From positions 1 through 64,000 of the forward strand of contig NZ_MZXW01000004.1 of assembly GCF_004123905.1 (NCBI RefSeq): a stretch of DNA of 64,000 nt, given 5' to 3'. The notes below the pieces were generated by a model, which was given only the letters and a program-made list of their open reading frames with translations, searched no databases and was not told the DNA's origin. The stretch comes from Bradyrhizobium betae (GTDB lineage: Bacteria > Pseudomonadota > Alphaproteobacteria > Rhizobiales > Xanthobacteraceae). The position numbers were made by a program, and so were the translations under genes. This document shows positions 1 to 8,606 of this stretch, in pieces (position 1 is the stretch's first letter; each line of letters opens with the position of its first letter).

Positions 1-126
1 CGGCGCTCGGATACCAGTCGCCTCTTGAGTTCGAAACCGCGTTCGCGCAAAACAACGCGCGGTAACGCATCGTGACAACCCCACTGTCACTGTAATTATC
101 GTGTCTCACTTCAGGGGTGCAGTCCA
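1..126 (+). mobile_element. Right end of an IS3-family insertion sequence (transposase C-terminus plus terminal repeat)
   Basis: The reading frame from base 3 to the TAA at 63-65 encodes ALGYQSPLEFETAFAQNNAR, which resembles the last residues of IS3-family OrfB integrases (an LGY.SP.EFE tail). A probable right inverted repeat lies at 102-126, starting TGTCTCACTT and ending GGTGCAGTCCA. Its reverse complement begins TGGACTGCACCCC, a typical IS3-family end. Only this end lies in the window, so whether the element is intact, and its left end and target duplication, cannot be seen. Confidence 0.75.
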
Positions 127-269
127 GCACTGTAACCGTAATTATTTACTCCTCACAGCCGAAGTTCGCTCGGAGGTTCGGCATGTCTCAAACGGCCAGA
201 GCGGGAGGCGCCTTCGGCTCGGTTCCTCAACGGACGGCGCCGGACTGCATGCTCTCGCATGAGGGAACG

Positions 270-283
270 TTGACATAGATCAA
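270..283 (+). promoter_or_regulatory. FNR/FixK-type box
   Basis: TTGACATAGATCAA matches the FNR/FixK pattern TTGAT-N4-ATCAA at nine of its ten fixed bases. It lies 55 bases before the start of the small secreted protein at 339. That leaves room for a transcription start about 41 bases downstream of the box centre, as in FNR-class activation. Oxygen-responsive control is inferred from the motif alone. Confidence 0.5.
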
Positions 284-338
284 GTATTCGCGGGGGCGGT
301 CGGGGACAGTCGTTTCCCTAACAGGGAAGGAGATTGTT

Positions 339-608
339 ATGGGACAAATCGGCCTGAAACGAGCTTTGTTGGTTGCCGCTGTTGTCGCGTGTGGGGTTTC
401 CGGTTCAGTTGGGTGGTCAGAAAATAACGGCCTCTCACTGTCCGTTGACAGCGCGCAGGCGCGCGTGGGGCGACCGTTGACCCCCGTGAGTGTCGCTGGC
501 GTTGCACGTCGAACCACACGGCGAGCGGTCGTGGGCGGAGCGGTCGTAGGGGGAGCGGTGGTTGCCAGGCCGCGCTGCGGGTATGCCCCCTACGGACCAT
601 GCTACTAG
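339..608 (+). CDS. Small secreted protein of unknown function
   Basis: This 89-residue protein starts at ATG 339 behind an AAGGAG ribosome site. Residues 1-25 look like a signal peptide (KR followed by a hydrophobic run). The mature part has an RRTTRR cluster, an Ala-Val-Gly-rich stretch in which AVVGG repeats, and a C-terminal CGYAPYGPCY with two cysteines. Small exported proteins with a basic patch and a Cys/Tyr/Pro-rich tail are common in Bradyrhizobium and have no known role. An FNR/FixK-like box lies upstream. The gene is flanked by the IS end on the left and convergent livF on the right. It could be over-called because it is short, but the start signals and composition support it. Confidence 0.6.
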   Translation: MGQIGLKRALLVAAVVACGVSGSVGWSENNGLSLSVDSAQARVGRPLTPVSVAGVARRTTRRAVVGGAVVGGAVVARPRCGYAPYGPCY

Positions 609-777
609 CCTTAGCTGGCCAAGGCTCGCGCCTTGGATCACGAGCATAGTGCCCTGGCTCACCTTGAGACTTCCGCTCGGCCGTCAGAAGCCGACATCTG
701 CCTTTGAGTCCACGCCTTGGACCAGAGCACCCCGGGGCTATGCGAGTCCCACACGGCGCGATGATGGCATCATGCCA

Positions 778-878
778 CTGTTTTGCCCGACGGTGCATTG
801 GATTTCGTAAAATCCGCAGCGTCGATGTTAAGCCCTTGATATCGTTGTCACCGGCTACTGTGCATGGGGTTGTTTTCG
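778..878 (+). repeat. Dispersed repeat, copy A
   Basis: Two blocks, CTGTTTTGCCCGACG (778-792) and one from 855 to 878 containing TACTGTGCATGGGGTTGTTT, recur in the same order and orientation at 41458-41541. Both copies lie between convergent genes. In this copy the upstream arm of the hairpin seen in copy B is degenerate. The 276-base gap around it (609-884) shows no convincing gene. Confidence 0.6.
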
Positions 879-884
879 ATGTTT

Positions 885-1598
885 TTAGTGTCCGCCGAGA
901 TAGGCGGTGATCAGCCGGGGATCGTGGATGAGGTCCTTGGCGGGACCTGATTGCACGACCTCGCCGGTCTCCAGCACATAGCCGTAGTCGGCGGTCTCCA
1001 GCGCGGCGCGGGCATTCTGCTCGACCAGCAGAATGGAGACGCCGAGGTCGCGCAAAGAGGCGATGGTGCGAAAGATCTCGCGCACGATCAGTGGTGCGAG
1101 ACCGAGGCTGGGCTCGTCCAGCATCAGCAGTTTTGGCTTGGCCATCAGCGCGCGCCCGAGCGCGAGCATCTGGCGCTCGCCGCCGGAGAGCGTGCCAGCC
1201 GCTTGCCGCTGCCGCTCCTTCAGGCGCGGAAAGCGGTCGTAGACTTCGTCGAGTGTTGTCTGCACGCCCGAGCGGTCGCGCAGGCTGTAGGAGCCGAGCA
1301 GCAAATTGTCGGCGACCGACATGTCCGAAAACAGCTCGCGCTTTTCCGGGACGAGGCAGAGGCGGCGCTCGACGCGGTCCTCGACCGACATTTTTCCGAT
1401 ATCGCCGCCCTGGAAGACCATGCGACCGCGCGAGGCGAGCAGTCCGATCGCGGCCATCAGCAGCGTTGTCTTGCCGGCGCCGTTCGGGCCGATGACGGTG
1501 ACGATCTGGCCTTCCTCGACCGACAGCGAGACGTTGCGCACCGCTTCGACATTGTCGTAGCAGACCGTCACGTCCGTCATGGAAAACATCTCGCTCAC
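885..1598 (-). CDS. Branched-chain amino acid-type ABC transporter ATPase (LivF family)
   Basis: This 237-residue cytoplasmic ATPase would power import by a LIV-type (HAAT) transporter. It shows Walker A GPNGAGKT, signature LSGGERQ, Walker B LLMLDEP and an ILLVEQN switch region, the normal LivF layout and length. The GTG start at 1598 is preferred because it overlaps the stop of the upstream LivM-LivG gene as GTGA. A much longer open frame running upstream to 3320 is read through the neighbour in the wrong frame and is not real. It is the last gene of a leftward operon of binding protein, LivH, LivM-LivG and LivF. The substrate cannot be told from the sequence; the adjoining enzymes suggest an aromatic or organic acid. 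Confidence 0.93.
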   Translation of the reverse strand: MSEMFSMTDVTVCYDNVEAVRNVSLSVEEGQIVTVIGPNGAGKTTLLMAAIGLLASRGRMVFQGGDIGKMSVEDRVERRLCLVPEKRELFSDMSVADNLLLGSYSLRDRSGVQTTLDEVYDRFPRLKERQRQAAGTLSGGERQMLALGRALMAKPKLLMLDEPSLGLAPLIVREIFRTIASLRDLGVSILLVEQNARAALETADYGYVLETGEVVQSGPAKDLIHDPRLITAYLGGH

Positions 1599-3364
1599 GC
1601 GACGCCTCCGAGATAGGCCTCTTGGACGCGCGCGTCGCTGCGGATCGCCGCTGGCGCGCCCTCGCAGAGCTTTGAGCCGAAATCGAGCACGACGATGCGA
1701 TCGACCAGCGACATCACAAACTCCATGTCGTGCTCGACAATCAGGATGGTCAGATGGTCCGCGCGCAGCGAGCGCAGCAGCTCGGCAAGCCGCAGCTTCT
1801 CCTGGCGGCGCAGGCCCGCGGCCGGCTCGTCGAGCACCAGCAGCGTCGGATCCGCGGCGAGGGCGCGCGCGATCTCCAGGATGCGCTGGTTGCCGAGCGG
1901 CAGATTGCCGGCGAGCTCGAACGGCTTGTCGCCGAGCCCGACGCGTTCGAGCTGCGTCAAGGCCTCGTGCCGGGCACTGGCTTCCTCGCGCTGGTTGAGA
2001 CGGAACGCACCGGCCAACAGGCCCGCGCCGGTGCGGGCGTAGGTGCCGAGCATCACGTTTTCCAAAAGGCTCATGCGCGGCCTGAGCTTCACATGCTGGA
2101 AGGTCCGCGCGATTCCCGCTTTGGCGATGCGCGATTGCGCATCGCGTGTGATCGGCCGTCCACCGAAGACGATCTCGCCCTTGTTGACCCTGAGCGCGCC
2201 GGTCAGGCAGTTGAACATCGTGCTCTTGCCGGCGCCGTTGGGGCCGATGACGGCGAGGATCTCGCCCGACCGCACCTCGAAGCTGACCTTGTTCACCGCG
2301 ATGAGCCCGCCGAAGCGGCGTTCGGCGCCGTCGACTTTCAAAAGCAGCTCGCCCGGCGTCGGCTGTGCGCGGCGGGGCAGGGGTGGCGCCGGCTGCGGCC
2401 GCTCGCGCTGGATCTTCGGCAAATAGCGGGCGACGAAGGGCACGATGCCTTGCCGCGCCCATTGCAGGAACAGGATGAACAGCGCGGAGAAGGCGACGAT
2501 CTCGAGCTGCCCCGAGGCGCCCTTGGCGATCAGCGGCAGATAGTCCTGCACGCTGTTCTTGAGCAGCGTGACGATGGCAGCTCCCACGACGCCGCCAAGA
2601 AGACTGCCGGCGCCGCCCACCATCGACATCATCAGATATTCGATGCCCATGCCGGCATCGAACGGGCCCGGGCTGATGAAGCGGCTCATATGCGCGTAGA
2701 GCCATCCCGAGAGCGAGGCGAGGAACGCCGCGATCACGAAGGTCACGAGCTTGACCTTGAAGGCGTTGATGCCCAGGCTCTCGACCAGCGTGTTGCCGCC
2801 GCGCAGCGCCCGCATGGCGCGGCCGAGCCTGGAGTCCATCAGGTTGTAGCCGAGGAACAGGATCACGGCGACGATGCCCCAGATCAGGAAATAGATCTGG
2901 GCACTCGAGACCAGCGCGAACGAGCCGATGCTGATCGGCGGGATCGAGGAGATGCCGTTGAAGCGGCCGAGCCCCTCGACATTGCCGAACAGGAAGCCGA
3001 TGGCGAGGCCCCAGGCGACCGTCGAGAGCGAGAGGAAATGGCCCTGAAGCCGCAGGGTGACGACGCCGAGGATCGCGGCTACGCCGCAGGTCAGCGCCAC
3101 GCCAAACAGGAGACCCAGCCAGGGCGAATAGCCGTTGAGGGCCGAGACCCAGGCCGTCGCATAGGCGGCGACGCCAACGAAGGCCGCCTGTCCGAACGAC
3201 ACGATGCCGCCGACGCCGGTGAGGAGCGCAAGGCCGATGGCGACGAGCGAATAGATGCCGATGTAGTTCATCAGCGTGATGCTGAACGGGCTGAGCACGA
3301 AGGGCGCAGCCGCAAGGCACACCACCGCGGCCAGCGCCGCGAGCTGAACATGGACGCGCGTCAT
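1595..3364 (-). CDS. LivM-LivG fusion: ABC permease joined to ABC ATPase
   Basis: This 589-residue protein joins two LIV transporter subunits in one chain. Residues about 1-315 are a LivM-type permease with eight or more hydrophobic segments and the LTGVGGIVSFGQAAF motif. A proline/arginine-rich linker spans about 316-338. Residues 340-589 are a LivG-type ATPase with Walker A GPNGAGKST at 373-381, signature-like LPLGNQR near 489-495 and Walker B LLVLDEP near 508-514. Separate LivM and LivG proteins are the usual form, though fused versions are known in alphaproteobacteria. The start overlaps the livH stop by four bases. The frame is continuous, so this is a real fusion and not read-through. 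Confidence 0.93.
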   Translation of the reverse strand: MTRVHVQLAALAAVVCLAAAPFVLSPFSITLMNYIGIYSLVAIGLALLTGVGGIVSFGQAAFVGVAAYATAWVSALNGYSPWLGLLFGVALTCGVAAILGVVTLRLQGHFLSLSTVAWGLAIGFLFGNVEGLGRFNGISSIPPISIGSFALVSSAQIYFLIWGIVAVILFLGYNLMDSRLGRAMRALRGGNTLVESLGINAFKVKLVTFVIAAFLASLSGWLYAHMSRFISPGPFDAGMGIEYLMMSMVGGAGSLLGGVVGAAIVTLLKNSVQDYLPLIAKGASGQLEIVAFSALFILFLQWARQGIVPFVARYLPKIQRERPQPAPPLPRRAQPTPGELLLKVDGAERRFGGLIAVNKVSFEVRSGEILAVIGPNGAGKSTMFNCLTGALRVNKGEIVFGGRPITRDAQSRIAKAGIARTFQHVKLRPRMSLLENVMLGTYARTGAGLLAGAFRLNQREEASARHEALTQLERVGLGDKPFELAGNLPLGNQRILEIARALAADPTLLVLDEPAAGLRRQEKLRLAELLRSLRADHLTILIVEHDMEFVMSLVDRIVVLDFGSKLCEGAPAAIRSDARVQEAYLGGVA

Positions 3365-4404
3365 TCCTCGATCTCCTCCTCGGAATGCAACGAGGCGAGG
3401 GATCGCCAGATCAGGACCGGTATCAGCAGCGAGAACACGATGACGTCCTTCAGCGCACTGCTCTCGAACGACGCGAAGCTTTCGAGGATGCCGACCCCGA
3501 CGGCGCCGATCGCAGCACCGGGATAGCTGGTCAGGCCGCCGACGATGGCGCCGACGAACGCCTTGAGGCCGATCAGGAAGCCGGAATCGTAGAACACCGT
3601 GTTGACCGGCGCGATCAGGATGCCGGAGACGCCGGCCATCAGCGATCCCAGCAGATAGGCGATGGTGCCGGCGCGCGCCGGCCGGATGCCCATCAGCCGC
3701 GATCCGGTGCGATTGACGGCGGTGGCGCGCAGCGATTTGCCGACCAGCGTGAAGTCGAAGAAGAGGTAAAGAAGCCCGCTGAAGACGAGCGCCGCGATCA
3801 CGATCAGCATGGTCTGACCCGAGATCAGCACGCCCGCGAACTCGGTCGAGAGCGACGTCAGCGGTTCGGTTCTGACGCCCTCGGGTCCGAAGAACAGGAG
3901 GCCGAGGCCGACCAGCGCGAAGTGCAAGGCGACGGAGACCGTCAGCAGCAGCAGCACGGTGCCGTCGGCGATCGGGCGGAACACGATCCGGTCAAGCAGA
4001 GGAGAAATGGGAGTGATCAGCATCAAGGCCAGCACGAGCCGGACGGCAAGGGGCGGATCGACACGCATGGTGAGCCAGGCGGCGCCGACTACGGCGATGG
4101 GAAGCACGAAATAGAAGAGAAGTGCGCGCGGCAGGATGCGAAGCTCGCCTGCACGCAGGAGCGAGACGATTTCGATCAGGGTCGCAAGGCAGGCCAGGAT
4201 GACGACGAGCGCGCCGGTGCCCGGAAAGCGCTTGGCGTCGAGCGCTGCCAGCGTCAACGCGGTGAATGCGGCGATGTCGCCAAAGGGAATGAAGATGACC
4301 CGCGTCACTGTGAAGATGAGGACGGTTCCGATCGCCACCAGCGCATAGACTGCACCGGTGGCGATTCCATCGATCGCAAGGATGGCCGCGATGTCGCTCG
4401 TCAT
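3361..4404 (-). CDS. Branched-chain amino acid-type ABC permease (LivH family)
   Basis: This 347-residue inner-membrane permease has the LivH start pattern (IDGIATGAVYALVAIGTVLIF), many hydrophobic helices and a final GALTSYPGA-like loop (VGGLTSYPGAAIGA). At 347 residues it is longer than the usual 290 or so. The extra part, near residues 60-115, contains two additional hydrophobic stretches. It lies 34 bases after the binding-protein stop and overlaps the LivM-LivG start as ATGA, so it is translationally coupled. It should pair with the LivM half of the next protein to form the channel. Confidence 0.92.
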   Translation of the reverse strand: MTSDIAAILAIDGIATGAVYALVAIGTVLIFTVTRVIFIPFGDIAAFTALTLAALDAKRFPGTGALVVILACLATLIEIVSLLRAGELRILPRALLFYFVLPIAVVGAAWLTMRVDPPLAVRLVLALMLITPISPLLDRIVFRPIADGTVLLLLTVSVALHFALVGLGLLFFGPEGVRTEPLTSLSTEFAGVLISGQTMLIVIAALVFSGLLYLFFDFTLVGKSLRATAVNRTGSRLMGIRPARAGTIAYLLGSLMAGVSGILIAPVNTVFYDSGFLIGLKAFVGAIVGGLTSYPGAAIGAVGVGILESFASFESSALKDVIVFSLLIPVLIWRSLASLHSEEEIEE

Positions 4405-4438
4405 TGAGACGCCGTCCCCCCGTTCTGATCGTCTGCGC

Positions 4439-5587
4439 TTACGGTGCGTACTTCCAGCCGCCGCCGGTGAGGCGCACCACGACGAGTGAACGCTCGTCGA
4501 CGCCGGTCACGGCGCCCGGCTTGAAATTGTAGACGGCATGCACGCCCGGCAGCTCCTTGGTGCTGAGGATCGCGTCGCGGAGCGCCGTGCGGAATTCGGC
4601 CGTGCCCGGCTTTGCGGTCTTCAGCGCGCGCTCGGCTGCGTTGGCGAAGATCAGCCAAGCGTCGAAGGAGTAGGCCGAGAAACCGTCGGTGGTCGGGATG
4701 TTGTGAGTCTTCTGGTAGACCGCGCGAAAATCCAGCGCGATCTTCTTGGCGAAGTGCTCGTCGGGAAGCTGCTCGGCCACGATCACGGGGCCTGCGGAAA
4801 CCTGGATGCCATCGGCCGCCTTGCCGCCGACATTGACGAAGTCCGGATTGACCAGCGCCACGGTGCCGTAGGTGTTTCCCTTGAAGCCGCGCTCGGCGAG
4901 GCTGAGCAGCGGCAGCGCGCCCTGCGTGCCCGAACCGCCGTCCAGCACGGCGTCGGGCCGCGCGGCCATCACCTTGAGAATCTGCGCGGTCACCGAGGTG
5001 TCGGTACGGGCGTAGCGTTCGTTGGTCTGGATCTTGATGTCGCCGGCCGCTTCAGCCGCCTTGGCGCCGTTATAGACGAGGTCGCCCCAGGCGTCGGTAA
5101 AGCCGATATAGCCGATGTTCTTCATGCCGTCGCGCTTCATGCGGTCGGCGATGATCTTGACGAGGAGGGAGGCCGGCTGCGGCACCGAGACCACCCATTG
5201 CTCGGGCGTTTCAGGAAGCTTGCCGATCGGCGACACCGCGATCATCGGCACCTTCAACTCGCTCGCGACAGCCGCCATCGCGATGGTCGACGGCGCCGTG
5301 GCGGTCCCGATCAACAGATCCACCTTCTCCTCTTCCACGAGCTTGCGGGCGTTGCGGGTCGCTGCCGACGGATCGGAGCCGTCGTCGAGCTGGATCAGGC
5401 GGATGGTCTCGCCATTGATCGTCTTCTTGTATTCATAGGCGGCGTTGATGCCCCGGCCATAGGGGATGCCGATCGAGGAGCCGTTGCCGCTGAGCGAGGT
5501 GACGAAGCCGATGGTGATGTCGGCCTGCGCGGCCGGCGCGGCCAGGACGCTGGCGGCAAGTGCGAGGAAACTCAGAGTCTTTCGCAT
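4439..5587 (-). CDS. LIV-type ABC transporter periplasmic binding protein (first of two)
   Basis: This 382-residue protein begins at ATG 5587 behind GGAGGAG. Residues 1-22 form a signal peptide ending AAPAAQA. The mature protein is a type-I periplasmic binding fold (ITIGFVTSLSGNGSSIG, IRLIQLDDGSDPSAA, VDLLIGTATAP) of the LivJ/Leu-Ile-Val family. An upstream in-frame ATG at 5698 has no ribosome site and would mask the signal peptide. It is the first gene of the leftward transporter operon. A clear paralogue with the same motifs is encoded at 10722-11879, so one transporter may have two receptors. The ligand is unknown. Confidence 0.93.
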   Translation of the reverse strand: MRKTLSFLALAASVLAAPAAQADITIGFVTSLSGNGSSIGIPYGRGINAAYEYKKTINGETIRLIQLDDGSDPSAATRNARKLVEEEKVDLLIGTATAPSTIAMAAVASELKVPMIAVSPIGKLPETPEQWVVSVPQPASLLVKIIADRMKRDGMKNIGYIGFTDAWGDLVYNGAKAAEAAGDIKIQTNERYARTDTSVTAQILKVMAARPDAVLDGGSGTQGALPLLSLAERGFKGNTYGTVALVNPDFVNVGGKAADGIQVSAGPVIVAEQLPDEHFAKKIALDFRAVYQKTHNIPTTDGFSAYSFDAWLIFANAAERALKTAKPGTAEFRTALRDAILSTKELPGVHAVYNFKPGAVTGVDERSLVVVRLTGGGWKYAP

Positions 5588-6173
5588 GCGTTCTCCTCCG
5601 TTGATGCTGGGTACGACAAACCGACTGAAAGCATTGCTGCAGCGCCAAATGCCGGGCGCGGCCGAAAAGAGTTCGCTCGGCCGGGCGTCAGCAACCATGG
5701 CGACGCGTGCCGCTCAAATCGCGGGCCCATCGGTGAAAACCGGCGGGCGCCTCTCGATGTGATGGGAAGTGATTGCCGGAGCCGCGATGCGAGACCGGCG
5801 ATGCTGCTGCGGGCTGTTCAAGCCCGACGACTGTCCACGCGATTGAGTTTCTCAAAATCGGTGCCCTGCAACATCATTGTCTTGGCCATCGGCCGCGACC
5901 GATGGAGGATTACTTAAAGCCTAAAGTATTCCCGGCGGCGCCGTCAACACGTGTCACGGCGCCGTCAGAAAAAAATGTTGTTGCATACAATTCCATCAGA
6001 CTTCGCCATTTCCTTGGTCTCTTTGTCCCACTGAAAGAGCGTTGGCGCCGCGTTGCGAGAGCGCCGCCGGCCGGTGCTGCCGTGCACATTTGACGGCTCA
6101 ATTAGTTTATGGTTGAAATATATCGTGGCAGCCGACGGCCGGTCCTCCCATGGACCGCTCGGGGAGAAGGACG
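5588..6173. other. Divergent intergenic region with an inverted repeat
   Basis: This 586-base gap separates the leftward transporter operon from the rightward catabolic operon. Open frames here lack start signals and coding character. It holds an inverted repeat at 5937-5963 (GGCGCCGT and ACGGCGCC flanking the palindrome ACACGTGT), followed by a run of A. A MarR-like site near 6105-6120 is listed separately. No clear sigma-70 promoter was recognised. Confidence 0.5.
6105..6120. promoter_or_regulatory. Possible MarR-family operator, second site
   Basis: GTTTATGGTTGAAATA resembles the perfect inverted repeat TATTTTATGCTTAAAATA found upstream of the flavin hydroxylase gene (14280-14297). The shared core is TTTATG.TT.AAATA. 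It lies 54 bases before the start at 6174. Control by the MarR protein at 13550-14056 is inferred from this match only. Confidence 0.35.
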
Positions 6174-6956
6174 ATGCGCATCTTCTGGCAGAGCTTCGTT
6201 GATGCGAGCGTGAATGCGCCCTACATGGCGCGGCTGTCCGAATACCTCAACACGATCGCGGCGCCCGGCACGACGGTGCATGTCGAAGGGATTTCGCCGC
6301 CGGACCGCGAGTTCGGGCGGCTCGCCGAACTGCGCTGCGCGGTGCAGGCCATCGACAATGGCATCGCAGCCGAGGAGGCCGGGTTCGACGCTTTCGTCAT
6401 GGGACATTTCCAGGATCCCGGCCTCTACGAGCTTCGCTCGGCGCTCGCCATTCCCGTGATCGGGACCGGCGAGGCGACGCTGCTAGCGGCATCGCAGCTC
6501 GGCCGGCGCCTCGGTCTCGTCACGCTCGATCCGGTTTTCGAAGTTTGGCATTTCGAGCAGGCCGAACGCTACGGCCTCGGTGATCGCGTCGTTCACGTGA
6601 CCGGCATGGGCTGCAAGCCCGAGGATTTCGCCGATGCGTTCGCAGGCAACGAGGCGGCTCAGGCCCGCATGATCAGCGATTTCGTCGCCTGCGCGCTGCC
6701 GCTGATAGAGCGCGGCGCTGATGTCGTGATACCCGCCGGCGTGCTTCCCGGTCTCTTGATTGGACGGGAGCATGGTCTGAAGGTCGGGCACGCACCTGTC
6801 GTCAATTGCGCGGCCGTTGCGCTCAAGAGCGCCGAGATGTGGGTGCAGCTCAGGCGCCTCAACGGCACCGAGCCCAGCCGCGGGCCCAGCTTCAGTCGCG
6901 CCAGTGAGCTCGCGCGCAGCGATTTTCGCGCAATGCTCGCCCGCAACAAGCGCTAG
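6174..6956 (+). CDS. Asp/Glu/hydantoin racemase-fold protein lacking both catalytic cysteines
   Basis: This 260-residue protein belongs to the Asp/Glu/hydantoin racemase superfamily by its pattern (DAFVMGHFQDPGLYELRSAL, then IPVIGTGEATLLAASQLGRRLGLVT). Active racemases and maleate isomerases use two cysteines, in motifs like GCFGDPG and the later LGCAG. Here the first is His78 (GHFQDPG) and the second region reads VVIPAGVLPG, so neither cysteine is present. Start ATG 6174 is chosen over 6150 because GGAGAAGG lies just before it. It is the first gene of the rightward operon, 30 bases before ohr. The reaction is unknown; a lyase, decarboxylase or binding role is possible. Confidence 0.85.
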   Translation: MRIFWQSFVDASVNAPYMARLSEYLNTIAAPGTTVHVEGISPPDREFGRLAELRCAVQAIDNGIAAEEAGFDAFVMGHFQDPGLYELRSALAIPVIGTGEATLLAASQLGRRLGLVTLDPVFEVWHFEQAERYGLGDRVVHVTGMGCKPEDFADAFAGNEAAQARMISDFVACALPLIERGADVVIPAGVLPGLLIGREHGLKVGHAPVVNCAAVALKSAEMWVQLRRLNGTEPSRGPSFSRASELARSDFRAMLARNKR

Positions 6957-6986
6957 GGCGCAGCGTCGAACTTTGGAGACCGAGAG

Positions 6987-7415
6987 ATGATGACGCCCGA
7001 GAAGATCCTGTACGAGACCGAGGTGACGGCCATTGGTGGCCGCGACGGCAAGGCCGCTAGCGTGGACGGCTTGCTATCAGTCTCGCTGTCCGTGCCGAAA
7101 TCGATGGGCGGTCCCGGCGGCGAGGGGACCAATCCGGAGCAGCTCTTTGCGGCCGGCTATGCCGCGTGCTTTCTCGGCGCGGTCAAGCTGGTGGCGCGCA
7201 CGCGGAAGATCGTGCCGTCCGCCGAGCCGTCGGTGACGGCGAAGGTCGCGATGGGGCCGGTCCCCGTCGGCTATGCGCTGGCCGTCGAGTTGAAGGTCAA
7301 TCTGCCCGGGGTCGAGAAAGCCGTCGCCGAGGAAATCGTCGCCGGCGCCCATGAGCGTTGTCCCTATTCGAACGCGACACGCGGCAATATCGACGTCAGG
7401 TTGACGGTGACCTGA
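6987..7415 (+). CDS. ohr: Ohr/OsmC-family organic hydroperoxide resistance protein
   Basis: This 142-residue protein has Ohr length and both reactive cysteines: Cys61 in AAGYAACF and Cys125 in HERCPYSNATRGN. Ohr proteins are cytosolic thiol peroxidases that reduce organic hydroperoxides, using lipoyl proteins for recycling. An ATGATG pair lies at 6987; either codon could start translation. Its position inside a catabolic operon, with no adjacent OhrR-type cysteine-sensing MarR, suggests protection against peroxides or side products of the oxygenase steps nearby rather than a separate stress locus. Confidence 0.92.
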   Translation: MMTPEKILYETEVTAIGGRDGKAASVDGLLSVSLSVPKSMGGPGGEGTNPEQLFAAGYAACFLGAVKLVARTRKIVPSAEPSVTAKVAMGPVPVGYALAVELKVNLPGVEKAVAEEIVAGAHERCPYSNATRGNIDVRLTVT

Positions 7416-7427
7416 GGCGCGCGACCG

Positions 7428-8606
7428 GTGATGAAATCCCAGCGCACACCATACGAGGGCATCGTGATCGCGGCTCCTGTCACGATTCCCTATGTGCGCT
7501 ATTCCATTGAGAGCGCGCAATGGTGGATCGGTCGCGCGCTCGGCGCGCTCGTGGCCCAGGCCGGCATCAAGGCGTCCGATATTGACGGTCTCTGTGTCTC
7601 GAGCTTCACCATGGGCACCGACAGCGGCATCGGGCTGACGCAGCACTTTGGTCTTTGCGTCCGCTGGCTCGACACGATTCCACTCGGTGGCGCCAGCGCT
7701 ATCGCAGGTTTGCGAAAGGCCGCGCGTGCGGTCCAGGCCCGCGACGCCGACATCGTCGCCTGCGTGGCGGGCGACACCAATCATGTCGATTCCTTCCGCC
7801 TGACGCTCGAGAATTTCTCGCGCTTCAACCAGGATGCCGTCTATCCCTACGGCGCAGGCGGCGCCAATGCGAGCTTCGCGTTGATCGCGCGCAACTACAT
7901 GCGGACCTTCGGCGTGACGCGCGAGGACGTCGGCCGGATCGCGGTGGCCCAACGTGCCAATGCGTTGCGCAATCCGCATGCCCTGATGAAGGCGCCGTTG
8001 ACGCTCGAGCAGTATCTGGCGGCCCGACCGATTTCCGATCCGATCCACCTCTTTGATTGCGTGATGCCTTGCGCGGGCGCCGAAGCCTTTCTGGTGATGC
8101 GCGAGGAGACCGCCGCATCACTCGGCCTGCCTGCGGCGCGACTGCTGTCGACGATCGAGCGGCACAACGCCTTTGCCGACGACCCGATGCAGGTGCGCGG
8201 CGGCTGGGCGATGGACGTCGGCGAGCTCTATGCCATGGCCGGCGTCAAGCCCGACGATCTCGACGTCGTCCAGACCTACGATGATTATCCCGTCATCACG
8301 ATGATGCAGTTTGAAGATCTCGGCTTTTGCAAGAAAGGTGAGGGCGCTGAATTCGTCCGCGCGCATGATCTCACCATCGACGGCGACTTCCCGCACAATA
8401 CTTCCGGTGGGCAGCTCTCCGTCGGCCAGGCCGGCGCAGCCGGCGCCTATCTTGGTCTCGTCGAGGGGCTGCGGCAGGTGCTGGGAACCGCGGGCCCCAC
8501 GCAGGTCAGCAATGCGCGCCTCGGCTTGGCTTCCGGATTTGGTATGATCAATTACGATCGCGGTCTAGCCTCGGGTGCCGCGATCTTTGCAGGGCCTTCA
8601 CGATGA
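7428..8606 (+). CDS. Thiolase-fold protein lacking thiolase catalytic residues (SCP-x/Ltp2-like)
   Basis: This 392-residue member of the thiolase superfamily has a GTG at 7428 followed at once by ATG 7431; either may be the start. The fold is indicated by GGASAIAGLRKAARAV (88-103), an EDLGFCKKGEG motif (296-306) shared with SCP-x/Ltp proteins, and the NTSGGQLSVGQAG loop (324-336). The nucleophilic cysteine position is GGAS. The usual GHP histidine is GQA, and the C-terminal GxCxG reads LASGFGM. It therefore cannot be a normal thiolase. Ltp2-type proteins of this kind act as acyl-CoA retro-aldolases together with a DUF35 partner, and the next gene, overlapping by four bases, encodes a DUF35 domain. 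Confidence 0.85.
   Translation: MMKSQRTPYEGIVIAAPVTIPYVRYSIESAQWWIGRALGALVAQAGIKASDIDGLCVSSFTMGTDSGIGLTQHFGLCVRWLDTIPLGGASAIAGLRKAARAVQARDADIVACVAGDTNHVDSFRLTLENFSRFNQDAVYPYGAGGANASFALIARNYMRTFGVTREDVGRIAVAQRANALRNPHALMKAPLTLEQYLAARPISDPIHLFDCVMPCAGAEAFLVMREETAASLGLPAARLLSTIERHNAFADDPMQVRGGWAMDVGELYAMAGVKPDDLDVVQTYDDYPVITMMQFEDLGFCKKGEGAEFVRAHDLTIDGDFPHNTSGGQLSVGQAGAAGAYLGLVEGLRQVLGTAGPTQVSNARLGLASGFGMINYDRGLASGAAIFAGPSR

Noticed and set aside
885..3320. An 811-residue leftward open frame covering livF and its upstream neighbour
   Set aside because: Only the last 237 residues are LivF; the rest is an out-of-frame reading of the LivM-LivG gene, rich in Arg/His/Pro. The GTG start at 1598 overlapping the upstream stop is preferred.
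1730..3526. A 598-residue rightward open frame opposite LivM-LivG
   Set aside because: It is antisense to a gene with clear ABC motifs and has low-complexity acidic/Arg composition with no ribosome site.
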